A DNA stretch of 47,960 nucleotides from Methanosarcinales archaeon. GTDB lineage: Archaea; Halobacteriota; Methanosarcinia; Methanosarcinales; Methanogasteraceae. A program made the position numbers and the translations under genes. The DNA lies in contig DAOVGE010000017.1 in assembly GCA_030672605.1 (NCBI GenBank), positions 1 to 47,960 on the forward strand. Direction: 5' to 3'. Shown piece by piece: positions 8,053 through 15,483 of the stretch (its first letter is position 1; every line of letters starts with the position of its first letter). The notes beneath the pieces are model-generated. The model saw only the letters and a list, made by a program, of their open reading frames with translations. It was not told the origin of the DNA and ran no database searches.

Positions 8053-8365
8053 AATTCCCGTATGGCTCATGTTGTGTTCCGGGTCAAGCAGTGTCGGTAT
8101 AGCGAGGTCGCGTGATACTGTTTTAGGTACCCATGTAGTTACACTGTGCAATACCAGAAATCGGTCTCAATTTTTTACGGGCGGGGCATGGGAACTCGTT
8201 GAAGAGACGCAGCCCCGGCGCAATGTCGAACAGGAAGTCGCAAAGGTAAAATACTGTCACATACATAATTGATGATGCGGGGGATATGACTTGGATAGTA
8301 TAAACAGACAAATTGCAACGCCTGTAGAACTATGGCACTCACAGGGATGCGGATCACCAACAGTG

Positions 8366-9067
8366 ATGCTACTATCGATATTGGTCATTTGCGTTCTGGC
8401 GGTTCCGGCATCCGCAATCAATTTCAACACACCGGAATCAACAGTGGCAGAGGTTATGGCAGATCCGGAGTATTACGACGGCACGATCACGATCGGAACA
8501 ATTGCGATCGTTGGAACGCTCACAAACATCTCTTGCGATGTGCGTATCAGCGAAGGAGAACAGAGTATCGCAGTTGACACAAGGGACAGGTCGATGTTCG
8601 AGGGGTTCGAGGAGGGCGATACCGCGAAGATGATCGGGATTTTCTATTATAAACGGGTCGGGGAAAGTGTCTTCGACCCGGAATGCGCCATTCACTGGCC
8701 CATTGCAGACTCCAAAACGGTCTCGATTCCGGAACTGATGGAAAACCCGCAAGCATACAACGGCAGGAAGATAACCGTAATCGGTAACCTCACCGACGTC
8801 AGGGAGTCCGGTATGGGCTACCGGATGGATGTCGAGGACGGTGGACGGTATCTCGATATCAAGTTTTATGGCAGAACCCTGCTTGAGGCAGGAACCGTGG
8901 TTAAGGCTACCGGAATATTCGTTGGGGGCACAATGCATGCGGATACCGTTGCAAAGCGCGAAACGCTGCCGTTCGGCATCGCAATTCCGGGATTCTCAGG
9001 GCTGCTTGCAGCAGGCATGCTCGCATTCGCACTCGTTGTTGCCAGCCGCACAATCTCAAAGAGATGA
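8366..9067 (+). CDS. Exported OB-fold-like protein with PGF-CTERM-like tail
   Basis: From ATG 8366 the protein is 233 residues with a signal peptide (MLLSILVICVLAVPASA). Two similar domains follow: VAEVMADPEYYDGTITI...GTLTNI and PELMENPQAYNGRKITV...GNLTDV. These are the repeating start of tandem OB-fold (nucleic-acid-binding-like/CcmE-like) domains in archaeal surface proteins. The C terminus is IPGFSGLLAAG, a hydrophobic stretch, then SRTISKR, the tripartite layout of archaeosortase (PGF/PEF-CTERM) substrates. The protein is probably exported and surface-anchored. A TTG at 8291 would lengthen the N terminus by 25 residues, but the signal peptide places the start at 8363-8366. The ligand is unknown. 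Confidence 0.65.
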   Translation: MLLSILVICVLAVPASAINFNTPESTVAEVMADPEYYDGTITIGTIAIVGTLTNISCDVRISEGEQSIAVDTRDRSMFEGFEEGDTAKMIGIFYYKRVGESVFDPECAIHWPIADSKTVSIPELMENPQAYNGRKITVIGNLTDVRESGMGYRMDVEDGGRYLDIKFYGRTLLEAGTVVKATGIFVGGTMHADTVAKRETLPFGIAIPGFSGLLAAGMLAFALVVASRTISKR

Positions 9068-9082
9068 TTCCGGGAAGTGAAG

Positions 9083-9233
9083 CACGATGGATCAGTCACA
9101 TCAGTTGATTATGTGATCGCGCTCGCAGACATTTCCCGCGGCGAATACAGCGGTGATGCAGATATTAACGATGACGGTATGGTCAGCCTCCCTTGATGCG
9201 CTCACAATCCTCAATGCTACGATATTCTTTTGA
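9083..9233 (+). pseudogene. Frameshifted dockerin type I remnant
   Basis: One frame reads HDGSVTSVDYVIALAD then SGDADINDDGMVS before TGA at 9194-9196. The next frame continues SLDALTILNATIFF to TGA 9231-9233. Together they form two dockerin-like Ca-binding repeats (DxNxDGxVTSxDAL...). A one-base slip near 9188 breaks the reading frame. No start codon or upstream domain remains. It may have been the tail of a surface protein. Confidence 0.6.
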
Positions 9234-9349
9234 TCGTAGAATTTACGAATTATTGTTCTTTCGGAGGAATGGTATCATCGGAACGCGTGGAATCGTATGC
9301 GTGAAACGGCACAATCGAAAATCCCAGTGAAATGCACCCGGAGACTTTT

Positions 9350-9440
9350 GTTCTTTGTGCCATCGCGTCTTTGCGTCTTTGCGTTATTGTTTTCTAATTT
9401 AACGCAATGGCGCAAGGGCGCAGAGACGCAAAGAGTGTTG
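9350..9440. repeat. TTGCGTC-type palindrome without MITE ends
   Basis: TCTTTGCGTC units on the left and GACGCAAAG units on the right form an imperfect hairpin like the inner part of the MITE family below, but the CTG...CAG ends and target duplication are absent. The rest of 9234-9684 holds no gene I can support. Confidence 0.55.
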
Positions 9441-9684
9441 CCAATCTCAATCTTCGCGTCTTTTGCGTTGTTGCACATCCAACTGACCATTACGGAAATC
9501 ACTGGATTTCCAGACAGTGCCGCGTGAAACGATGAATCGCAATACACAAGCCCGATACTTGAGTGTGGGGTATGATGACTTTGAGGGACTGGCAGGGGTG
9601 TGCGTGGGGGTTGGGGTGGTCGCGTGGCGGAAGGGTTTTGTGAGGTGAATCAAATAATGAAAATTGCGTCAGGTGGCTGAACTT

Positions 9685-10530
9685 ATGGAAAAAGAAATTG
9701 TTGCTAAACTAAATATGGGATTTGAAGAAGCGGCTTATCAAGAAGACGATGTTGAATACTGGCTTGCAAGAGATTTGCAAGTTTTACTTAACTATGCTGA
9801 ATGGAGAAACTTTCTTCAAGTAGTAAAAAAAGCAAAAACCGCATGCGAGAACTCCGACCAACGTATATCTGATCATTTTGTTGACGTCAACAAAACGATA
9901 AACATGCCGAAAGGAGCGACGAAACAAATTGACGACCTAATGCTCACCAGGTATGCATGTTACTTGATTGCTCAAAACGGGGATCCAAGAAAAGAACAAA
10001 TCGCCTTCGCTCAAAGTTATTTTGCCATACAAACACGCAAGCAGGAACTTATAGAAGAACGGATAGAAGTGATAGAACGGTTACAAGCAAGAGAGAAATT
10101 AACAACCACGGAAAAAGAGTTTTCCAAACTCATTTATGAAAGAGGCGTAGATAACCCGGGATTTGGACGAATAAGAAGCAAAGGTGATAAGGCGTTATTT
10201 GGGGGGCATACCACCCTAAATATGAAAAAGAAATTGGGCGTTCCAAAGGGACGGACGTTGGCTGATTTCTTACCTACCATCACTATCAAAGCAAAAGATT
10301 TCGCAACCGAAATCACGAATTTCAATGTTAAAAAAGACGATTTAGTAGGCGAGATGCAAATTACTGGCGAACATGTCAAGAACAACGCTGAAGTGCGGTC
10401 GTTGTTGGTAAAAAGCGATATCATACCTGAAGAATTGTCTCCGGCTGAAGATGCTAAAAAATTGGAACGCAAGGTAAAAGCGGATAGTAAAAAACTATTG
10501 AAAGGCTCAAAACCGCTCCATTTGGAGTGA
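9685..10530 (+). CDS. dinD: DinD-like DNA-damage-inducible protein D (BRO-N family)
   Basis: The 281 residues match the DinD/P63C-like family: an N-terminal BRO-N region (EEAAYQEDDVEYWLARDLQ...LLNYAEWRNF), the conserved DLMLTRYACYLIAQNGDPRKE, QSYFAIQTRKQE, then YERGVDNPGFGRIRSKGD. In E. coli DinD is SOS-induced and inhibits RecA filament activity; the archaeal function is not known. I chose ATG 9685 over the TTG at 9664. The gene is clearly AT-richer and lysine-richer than its neighbours and stands alone between repeat-laden gaps, so recent acquisition is likely. No LexA-type control is expected in archaea. Confidence 0.85.
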   Translation: MEKEIVAKLNMGFEEAAYQEDDVEYWLARDLQVLLNYAEWRNFLQVVKKAKTACENSDQRISDHFVDVNKTINMPKGATKQIDDLMLTRYACYLIAQNGDPRKEQIAFAQSYFAIQTRKQELIEERIEVIERLQAREKLTTTEKEFSKLIYERGVDNPGFGRIRSKGDKALFGGHTTLNMKKKLGVPKGRTLADFLPTITIKAKDFATEITNFNVKKDDLVGEMQITGEHVKNNAEVRSLLVKSDIIPEELSPAEDAKKLERKVKADSKKLLKGSKPLHLE

Positions 10531-11402
10531 TTATAATATCCATCCCCCGTCCCCTCCACCCCACAGAGACCCCGGACTTCCAGTCCACGCGTGGAATGGG
10601 GGGGGTCGTTCGCGTCATAAAAGAATAAAATTTATATAATATACTTAGTTTCATTGAATTGTAAAAATTGTCTAAACGTATCTTTAGCACTATATAAACC
10701 CTGCATCAAACCTCAACATCCGGAAATTTATCACCATCAGCCATGCTAAAAACCACGACCAGCGTCCGTATTTCGCTATTATAAAGTATTGCTTTCTCTC
10801 CAACTTTGTCGGCGCTACACGCGAGATTGATAAAACGAAACCGCGATGTAGAGGCGGTTACATGTTTTCTTCGTGGCGAAGAGGATCAAGAATGAGTATT
10901 TGTAGTGTCAAAGATACGTCTAAAATTAAGTTGATGAGACAACAATCGGCTCTTCGCTATTCCGTGTGGGTAGTCTGAAACCAAGGTGACCCAACCGGGA
11001 GGAATCATGGTGATGAAATCATGTATTATTCTTTATAGATAATTAACCACAGAGGGCACAGAGGAACGCAGAGTTTTTTTTATTGACTATTACTCGCAAA
11101 TCCCATTTTAAAATAGGTTACATCTCTCTGTGACTCTCTGTGTCCTCTGTAGTTTTATTCTCCATGTTTTATTCCGGGATAGCTCTTCTGCACCGATGCC
11201 CCATTTAGCAGAATGGGTGCTCGTGTTACCCATACAAAACAGCGAAGAACCCAACAATCCCACTTGTAGCATTCGCCCATCCACGAAATTCGTATTATAT
11301 ACTTTGTTTAAAATCAGAGAGCAGTCGAGCACGAATGTCTCTCCTGCTAATGGATAACACAATTATCATCCAATGACCCCAATCTTCGATTTCACCGTCC
11401 AA
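10531..11402. other. Long intergenic region with palindrome and mobile-element-like remnants
   Basis: No complete gene is supported in these 872 bases. A GGGAGGAATC ribosome-binding site precedes ATG 11007, but the frame closes after about 11 codons, as in a truncated start of a gene. On the minus strand around 10710-10830 short open stretches read plausibly but are broken. The DNA is AT-rich like the dinD gene next to it. Confidence 0.4.
11044..11156. repeat. CACAGAGG-type palindrome
   Basis: The left arm is AACCACAGAGGGCACAGAGG and the right arm contains CTCTGTG, CTCTCTGTG and TCCTCTGTAGTT, so the ends are inverted. Units repeat about every 9 bp. Confidence 0.6.
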
Positions 11403-11840
11403 TCATCCGCAAGTATCCTTCAGCTTCTCCATGATGACAGCCGGACACACCTTATGCACGCCCTCCAGCCGCCCGATCTTCTCAGCGATGAAGCTCCCGA
11501 GCGCTCTTCCGTCCTTGAGCCAGATTTCGGTCATGATCATGTGATCGCCTGTTGAGGTTGCGACGAATTTCACCTCAGGAAACTCCGTCATCTTGATTGC
11601 GACATCGAGAAAATGCGTGGGTTCAACATCGAGACCGACAAATGAGACCGAGTTGTATCCGAGTTTTGCAGGATCGACGACGACTGTATATCGTTTTATG
11701 ACGCCTTCATTCTCAAGCGATTTTACGCGCTTTCGTATCATGGATTCGCTGACACCGAGTTTCTCCGCAATATCAGTGAGCGGTGTGCGAGCATTTTCGC
11801 GAAGTATCTCCAGTATCTTCAGGTCTTTTTCGTCAATCAT
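11403..11840 (-). CDS. Lrp/AsnC family transcriptional regulator
   Basis: The 145-residue form from ATG 11840 starts MIDEKDLKILEILRENAR, the standard Lrp winged-helix N terminus. It contains the recognition helix VSESMIRKRVKSLENEGVI, followed by the RAM ligand-binding domain (YTVVVDPAKLGYNS... to VCPAVIMEKLKD). A frame extension to 11915 lacks family support. The ligand is probably an amino acid or small effector, but it cannot be named. It stands alone with no divergent metabolic gene nearby to suggest a target. Confidence 0.9.
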   Translation of the reverse strand: MIDEKDLKILEILRENARTPLTDIAEKLGVSESMIRKRVKSLENEGVIKRYTVVVDPAKLGYNSVSFVGLDVEPTHFLDVAIKMTEFPEVKFVATSTGDHMIMTEIWLKDGRALGSFIAEKIGRLEGVHKVCPAVIMEKLKDTCG

Positions 11841-11980
11841 TCGTACGTCACCATACCAATTTTCGTAATTCTTCGGAAACATTGCGGACGATTTTCGCAC
11901 CACAACGTTATGCATTCGTGATGTAGTGTCAATAGATTGTGAACCATAAAAAGGTGGCTATCCGGTATCTTGCGTGACAG

Positions 11981-12523
11981 TCATTTCCTCTGCTCGATCA
12001 TATCCCTCAGCACACGCAACTCGCGAACCACCTTATCTCTCGTAGCATCTGCCGGATTATCTTCCCGCTCATACTGTGCGATCAGTTTATACACGTAATC
12101 AAGTTCCGGTCTCGTTGACTGGAAATTCGGTTTATAATCTGGTAATCTTTCGAGCGGGATCACCACGACATCGCCTTTTCTGGTCTCCTCGGGAATTCCA
12201 TTTACCACCAAGATATATGAATATCCGTCGAACCCGAACCTCCTCGCAATATTTCCAGAGGAATCAGCCACTTGTTGTGCTCGTTTTGCGCTCATCCGCC
12301 TGTACGCGGTGACCGAGTCCTTGTACTCGATAAAGAGCATCGATTCATGATTCCAGAGTATGCCGTCGTATTCGATGGGCTGTGCAAACTTCCTGTGCAC
12401 CAGCACATTGAACATGATCCCGCTGCACCATTCTGCGGTGAGGAGGGCTCGGAATCGCTTCTCAGTCTCCTGGATATCCGGACGTGAGACAAGGGTGTAT
12501 GGCTCGCTTCTCAGTTCGATCAT
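11981..12523 (-). CDS. Putative PD-(D/E)XK-type nuclease, uncharacterised
   Basis: The 180 residues from ATG 12523 (or 191 from ATG 12556) contain YDGILWNHESMLFIEYKDS, which fits the D-(10-20)-ExK catalytic core of the restriction-endonuclease-like fold, followed by an alpha-helical SAKRAQQVADSSG. I do not recognise the exact family. The protein is soluble and ends with a charged helix. Neighbours give no methylase or helicase that would make it a restriction system. A TATA-like box (rc CTATAAAGG) lies near 12559-12567. It is downstream of the geranylgeranyl reductase on the same strand, but separated by a structured element. Confidence 0.5.
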   Translation of the reverse strand: MIELRSEPYTLVSRPDIQETEKRFRALLTAEWCSGIMFNVLVHRKFAQPIEYDGILWNHESMLFIEYKDSVTAYRRMSAKRAQQVADSSGNIARRFGFDGYSYILVVNGIPEETRKGDVVVIPLERLPDYKPNFQSTRPELDYVYKLIAQYEREDNPADATRDKVVRELRVLRDMIEQRK

Positions 12524-12575
12524 GTAATCATCATCGTGCCATCCTTGGTCGCACACTCCTTTATAGATATGCAGC

Positions 12576-12620
12576 AGAAGCCCCTCGCTACGTGTAGCGG
12601 TGATGGAGTCACAGGCTTCT
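12576..12620. other. 45-base element able to fold into a three-way junction
   Basis: AGAAGCC (12576-12582) pairs with GGCTTCT (12614-12620). Inside lie CGCTAC/GTAGCG (12586-12591, 12594-12599) and GTGA/TCAC (12600-12603, 12609-12612). All helices are exact. It lies between the geranylgeranyl reductase stop and the TATA box of the next minus-strand gene, so it could be a 3'-end structure or small RNA. It is not a tRNA. Confidence 0.4.
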
Positions 12621-12643
12621 CTGAACGGATGTTCTCACCAATC

Positions 12644-13879
12644 TCACCGAAGACAGATTGGAGCCAGCTTCAAAAGAGCGCCAACGCTCTTCGTGTTCAT
12701 CAGAAGCTTCCGCAGAACAACGGACGGATAATCCATATCCCCGTACCTCGTGATCAGGTCCAGCAGCTCGTCGTCGTCCAGCACCCTGATCAGCCGGTTG
12801 ATCCCGGAATCACCAAGGCGTGCCATCCACTCGTTGATCCTCTTTCCGATCGCAAGTTCTCGCCCGATCTCAGCTCGCCAGAGTCGATCATACTCATAAA
12901 GCCGCCTTGCGGAGGTATCCCTGTCTCTAATTGCATCTGCGGCAACTCGCCCCGCAATCTTCGCACAGACCGCCCCGGGATATACGCCGCCTCCCGATGT
13001 CGGCTTGACATGCCCTGCAGCGTCACCCGTAATCAGCACGGAATCTGCCGCCGTTCTCTGCAAAACGCCGATCGGAATCCCACCCATCACAAGACCGGTC
13101 ATGCCTGATAGGCACTTCCGGGAGACGACCCGGTGATCAGAGAGTAGCCGCTTCAGGTGCCAGCACGCAGACCCTGATTGTGATTGTGATTGTGATATCG
13201 ATTCCGGTCCCGGATCTGATCCCGGCGTCACGGTCGGTCTGACTGCAAGCCCGATGCGAGCACTCTCATGATATGGAATCGCCCACGCAAAGAACCCGGG
13301 CGCACACGATCCCGGAAATAGCTCCACACAGTCGTAACAATCGAAGTCGTAGACCGTGTTCACCTGTGCGCCGCAGAGGACCTTTTCGAATGTTCCAAGA
13401 CCAGCCCAGCGCGCAATGCTGCTCTGAATCCCGTCTGCGCCGATTACAACGTCCGCCTCAATCACATCAGGCTCGCCCTCGATTGTGACGTGAAGAATTC
13501 TCCTGTTGCCACGAGTCGCAATGCCGCACGCCCGCGTCCGCATGAGAATCTCTGCACCTGACCTGAGCGCGTTCTCTGCGAGCGTGCGGTCAAATAGCCT
13601 GCGATCGACCACATACGCCTTGATCTCACCTCCCGATATGCAGATCCGCCGCCCGTCAGGTGCGTAGACGAACGCACCTGTTATTGGATGACACCCCTTG
13701 TCGGGACGGACCTCGCATGCATCGATCGCTTTTGTGCTCAGCAGTCCTGCACACTGCACAGGCGACCCAATGGATGCATGCTCTTCAATTATGAGCGTCT
13801 TCGCCCCGTTTTTTGCGGCGTATTTCGCTGCCAGACAGCCAGCAGGACCGGCTCCGACCACGACGACATCGTAATCCAT
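12644..13879 (-). CDS. Geranylgeranyl reductase family flavoprotein
   Basis: FAD-dependent reductases of this family saturate the isoprenoid chains of archaeal ether lipids (digeranylgeranylglycerophospholipid reductase) or related prenyl groups. The 411 residues begin with the dinucleotide motif VVVGAGPAGCLAAKYAA (GxGxxG at 9-14) and have IIEEHASIGSPVQCAGLLS, the family Cys-containing segment. They also carry a late LITGDAAGHVKPTSGGGVYPG, the FAD ribose/flavin contact. It acts at the membrane surface. Many such paralogs exist per genome, so the exact substrate is open. Confidence 0.85.
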   Translation of the reverse strand: MDYDVVVVGAGPAGCLAAKYAAKNGAKTLIIEEHASIGSPVQCAGLLSTKAIDACEVRPDKGCHPITGAFVYAPDGRRICISGGEIKAYVVDRRLFDRTLAENALRSGAEILMRTRACGIATRGNRRILHVTIEGEPDVIEADVVIGADGIQSSIARWAGLGTFEKVLCGAQVNTVYDFDCYDCVELFPGSCAPGFFAWAIPYHESARIGLAVRPTVTPGSDPGPESISQSQSQSGSACWHLKRLLSDHRVVSRKCLSGMTGLVMGGIPIGVLQRTAADSVLITGDAAGHVKPTSGGGVYPGAVCAKIAGRVAADAIRDRDTSARRLYEYDRLWRAEIGRELAIGKRINEWMARLGDSGINRLIRVLDDDELLDLITRYGDMDYPSVVLRKLLMNTKSVGALLKLAPICLR

Positions 13880-14000
13880 GATTAGAGTGATGTTGAGCGA
13901 TTTTTAGTCAGATGTGAGAGATATTATTCTTCATTGATGGCAGAGCCGGCATAAGTCTTTCTGAATGCAACAGTACTTTATTATTTTCCGGAACATGGGA

Positions 14001-14083
14001 GACTTTTCATTATTTTCTGGCTACACCGGATTGTCTTATGTAAGAATAACTGCCAGAATGTGACATTATCGATCTGAAAAGTC
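14001..14083. repeat. Short element with perfect 9-bp terminal inverted repeats
   Basis: GACTTTTCA (14001-14009) and TGAAAAGTC (14075-14083) bound an 83-bp AT-rich element. The left end matches that of the element inserted at 28963. No target duplication is clear. A piece of the GTAC-ended repeat (CATGCACTCAATAACTTGTGG) lies just beyond, near 14094-14114. No gene is supported between 13880 and 14190. Confidence 0.5.
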
Positions 14084-14190
14084 ATTTACACGCATGCACT
14101 CAATAACTTGTGGTCAGCTAAACACGTTCATGTATAGAAATAGCCGATCAAAACGATGATTTGATTACGCACTGAACCAATATCAGAAGC

Positions 14191-14688
14191 ATGATCGATT
14201 TTATCGTTGGACTCTTCGGATCGGTACCACCACCTGTTGCAACCGTCCTGATCGCTGCGATGCCGATCGCGGAACTGCGCGGGGCAATCCCAGTGGCTAT
14301 CGGGGTGTATGGAATGGATCCGTTGACTGCGTACACTCTCGCAGTGATCGGGAACATGCTTCCGGTCGTTCCGCTCCTGCTCTTTCTTGAATCAGTCTCC
14401 GGTTATCTGCGGCGATGGGTTTTCTGGGATGTATTCTTCAGATGGTTATTTACGCGCACATACCACCGGCACAACGCGAAATTCGAAAAATACGGAACAA
14501 TCGCGCTCCTTTTATTTGTTGCGATCCCTCTGCCGGTCACGGGCGCATGGACCGGATGCGCAGCAGCCTTTGTATTCGGGATACAGTTCAGACACGCGTT
14601 TGTTGCGATCCTTTCGGGGGTTATGCTCGCCGGAGTCATCGTAACAAGCATCACACTCGGTGGTGTTGGCGTTTTGAACCTCTTTTAG
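14191..14688 (+). CDS. Small multidrug export family (COG2426-type) membrane protein
   Basis: The 165-residue integral membrane protein has AAMPIAELRGAIPVAIG, the conserved hallmark of this family, then four or so hydrophobic helices and a conserved VAIPLPVTGAWTGCAAAF near residue 110-130. The family name comes from a weak link to multidrug export, and the substrate is not established. It is convergent with the KaiC-like gene; the two stops are only 17 bases apart. Confidence 0.8.
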   Translation: MIDFIVGLFGSVPPPVATVLIAAMPIAELRGAIPVAIGVYGMDPLTAYTLAVIGNMLPVVPLLLFLESVSGYLRRWVFWDVFFRWLFTRTYHRHNAKFEKYGTIALLLFVAIPLPVTGAWTGCAAAFVFGIQFRHAFVAILSGVMLAGVIVTSITLGGVGVLNLF

Positions 14689-14705
14689 CTTGTGGATTCG
14701 GTCTT

Positions 14706-15440
14706 TTAGAACTCGAGATACGGCGATTGCGAGAGTACCTTTATACCATCGTTTGATAGCTCCAGAACACGCACCTGATTGACGATAGTCGAGCCACGGT
14801 GCTTCGCCACATGGACTGAGCGCTGGAGGTTATTTCCCACACGCACCATGCCTATGTTTGTAATCGAGTCGGCGCTGTATGCAATGATCTCATCCACGCC
14901 ATAGATTACGCCGGTTGCGATGATGCATGTGGCAGGAGCCTTCCGCAGGACGTTGAAGACGTCGTCCACCAGACTCTTCAGCCGATACTTCGAATCTATA
15001 GCCAGAAACAGCGCTTCAAGCGAGTCAATGAAGATTAAATCCGGATTTACAGTCTCTATCTTGTTTTCGAGCAGTTTCTTGAAGCTCTTGATCAGTTCGT
15101 CCGGCGCAATCTCCACGGTCTTCTGCAACCGCAGATCCGGATCCGCTATATCGACAAAGGTTACGTCTCCTTCCTCTTCGAGTTTCCAGAAATCCCAGCC
15201 GAATGATGTGTACCACTCTCTCCGTATATACTCGGTCTCCTCTGATGTGAGGACGACCATCCCTTTCTTACCACGTTTAGCACCTTCATGTATGAATTCT
15301 CCACCGAAAACCGTTTTGCCGGTGCCTGTTCCGCCGATGACCACATTCACGGACCCCTTAAAGAAACCGCCTCCAAGTAGCTCATCGTATCCGGGTATGC
15401 CAGTCTCCACACGTTCCATTACTCGTTCATCATGCATCAT
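14706..15440 (-). CDS. KaiC-like RecA-superfamily ATPase (single domain)
   Basis: From ATG 15440 the 244-residue protein shows the KaiC N-terminal hallmark ETGIPGYDELLGGGFFKGS, an intact Walker A GGTGTGKT at 36-43, and Walker B DLIFIDSLEAL. Archaeal single-domain KaiC proteins are thought to act as ATP-dependent signalling hubs, and the partner here is unknown. A GGTGATC site precedes the two adjacent ATGs (15440, 15437). A longer start at GTG 15449 would overlap that site. Unlike the KaiC-like genes at 34.1 and 34.8 kb, its nucleotide site is intact. Confidence 0.85.
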   Translation of the reverse strand: MMHDERVMERVETGIPGYDELLGGGFFKGSVNVVIGGTGTGKTVFGGEFIHEGAKRGKKGMVVLTSEETEYIRREWYTSFGWDFWKLEEEGDVTFVDIADPDLRLQKTVEIAPDELIKSFKKLLENKIETVNPDLIFIDSLEALFLAIDSKYRLKSLVDDVFNVLRKAPATCIIATGVIYGVDEIIAYSADSITNIGMVRVGNNLQRSVHVAKHRGSTIVNQVRVLELSNDGIKVLSQSPYLEF

Positions 15441-15483
15441 GATCACCACGTTTTCATTTTATACTGCTCACTGAAATACTTTT

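Noticed and set aside
9350..9440. A sixth copy of the CTG...CAG MITE family
   Set aside because: The interior palindrome is similar but the inverted ends and the target duplication are missing, so it is listed only as a palindrome.
12576..12620. A tRNA or tRNA-like gene
   Set aside because: At 45 bases it lacks a T arm (GGTTCGAATCC) and an anticodon arm of the right size.
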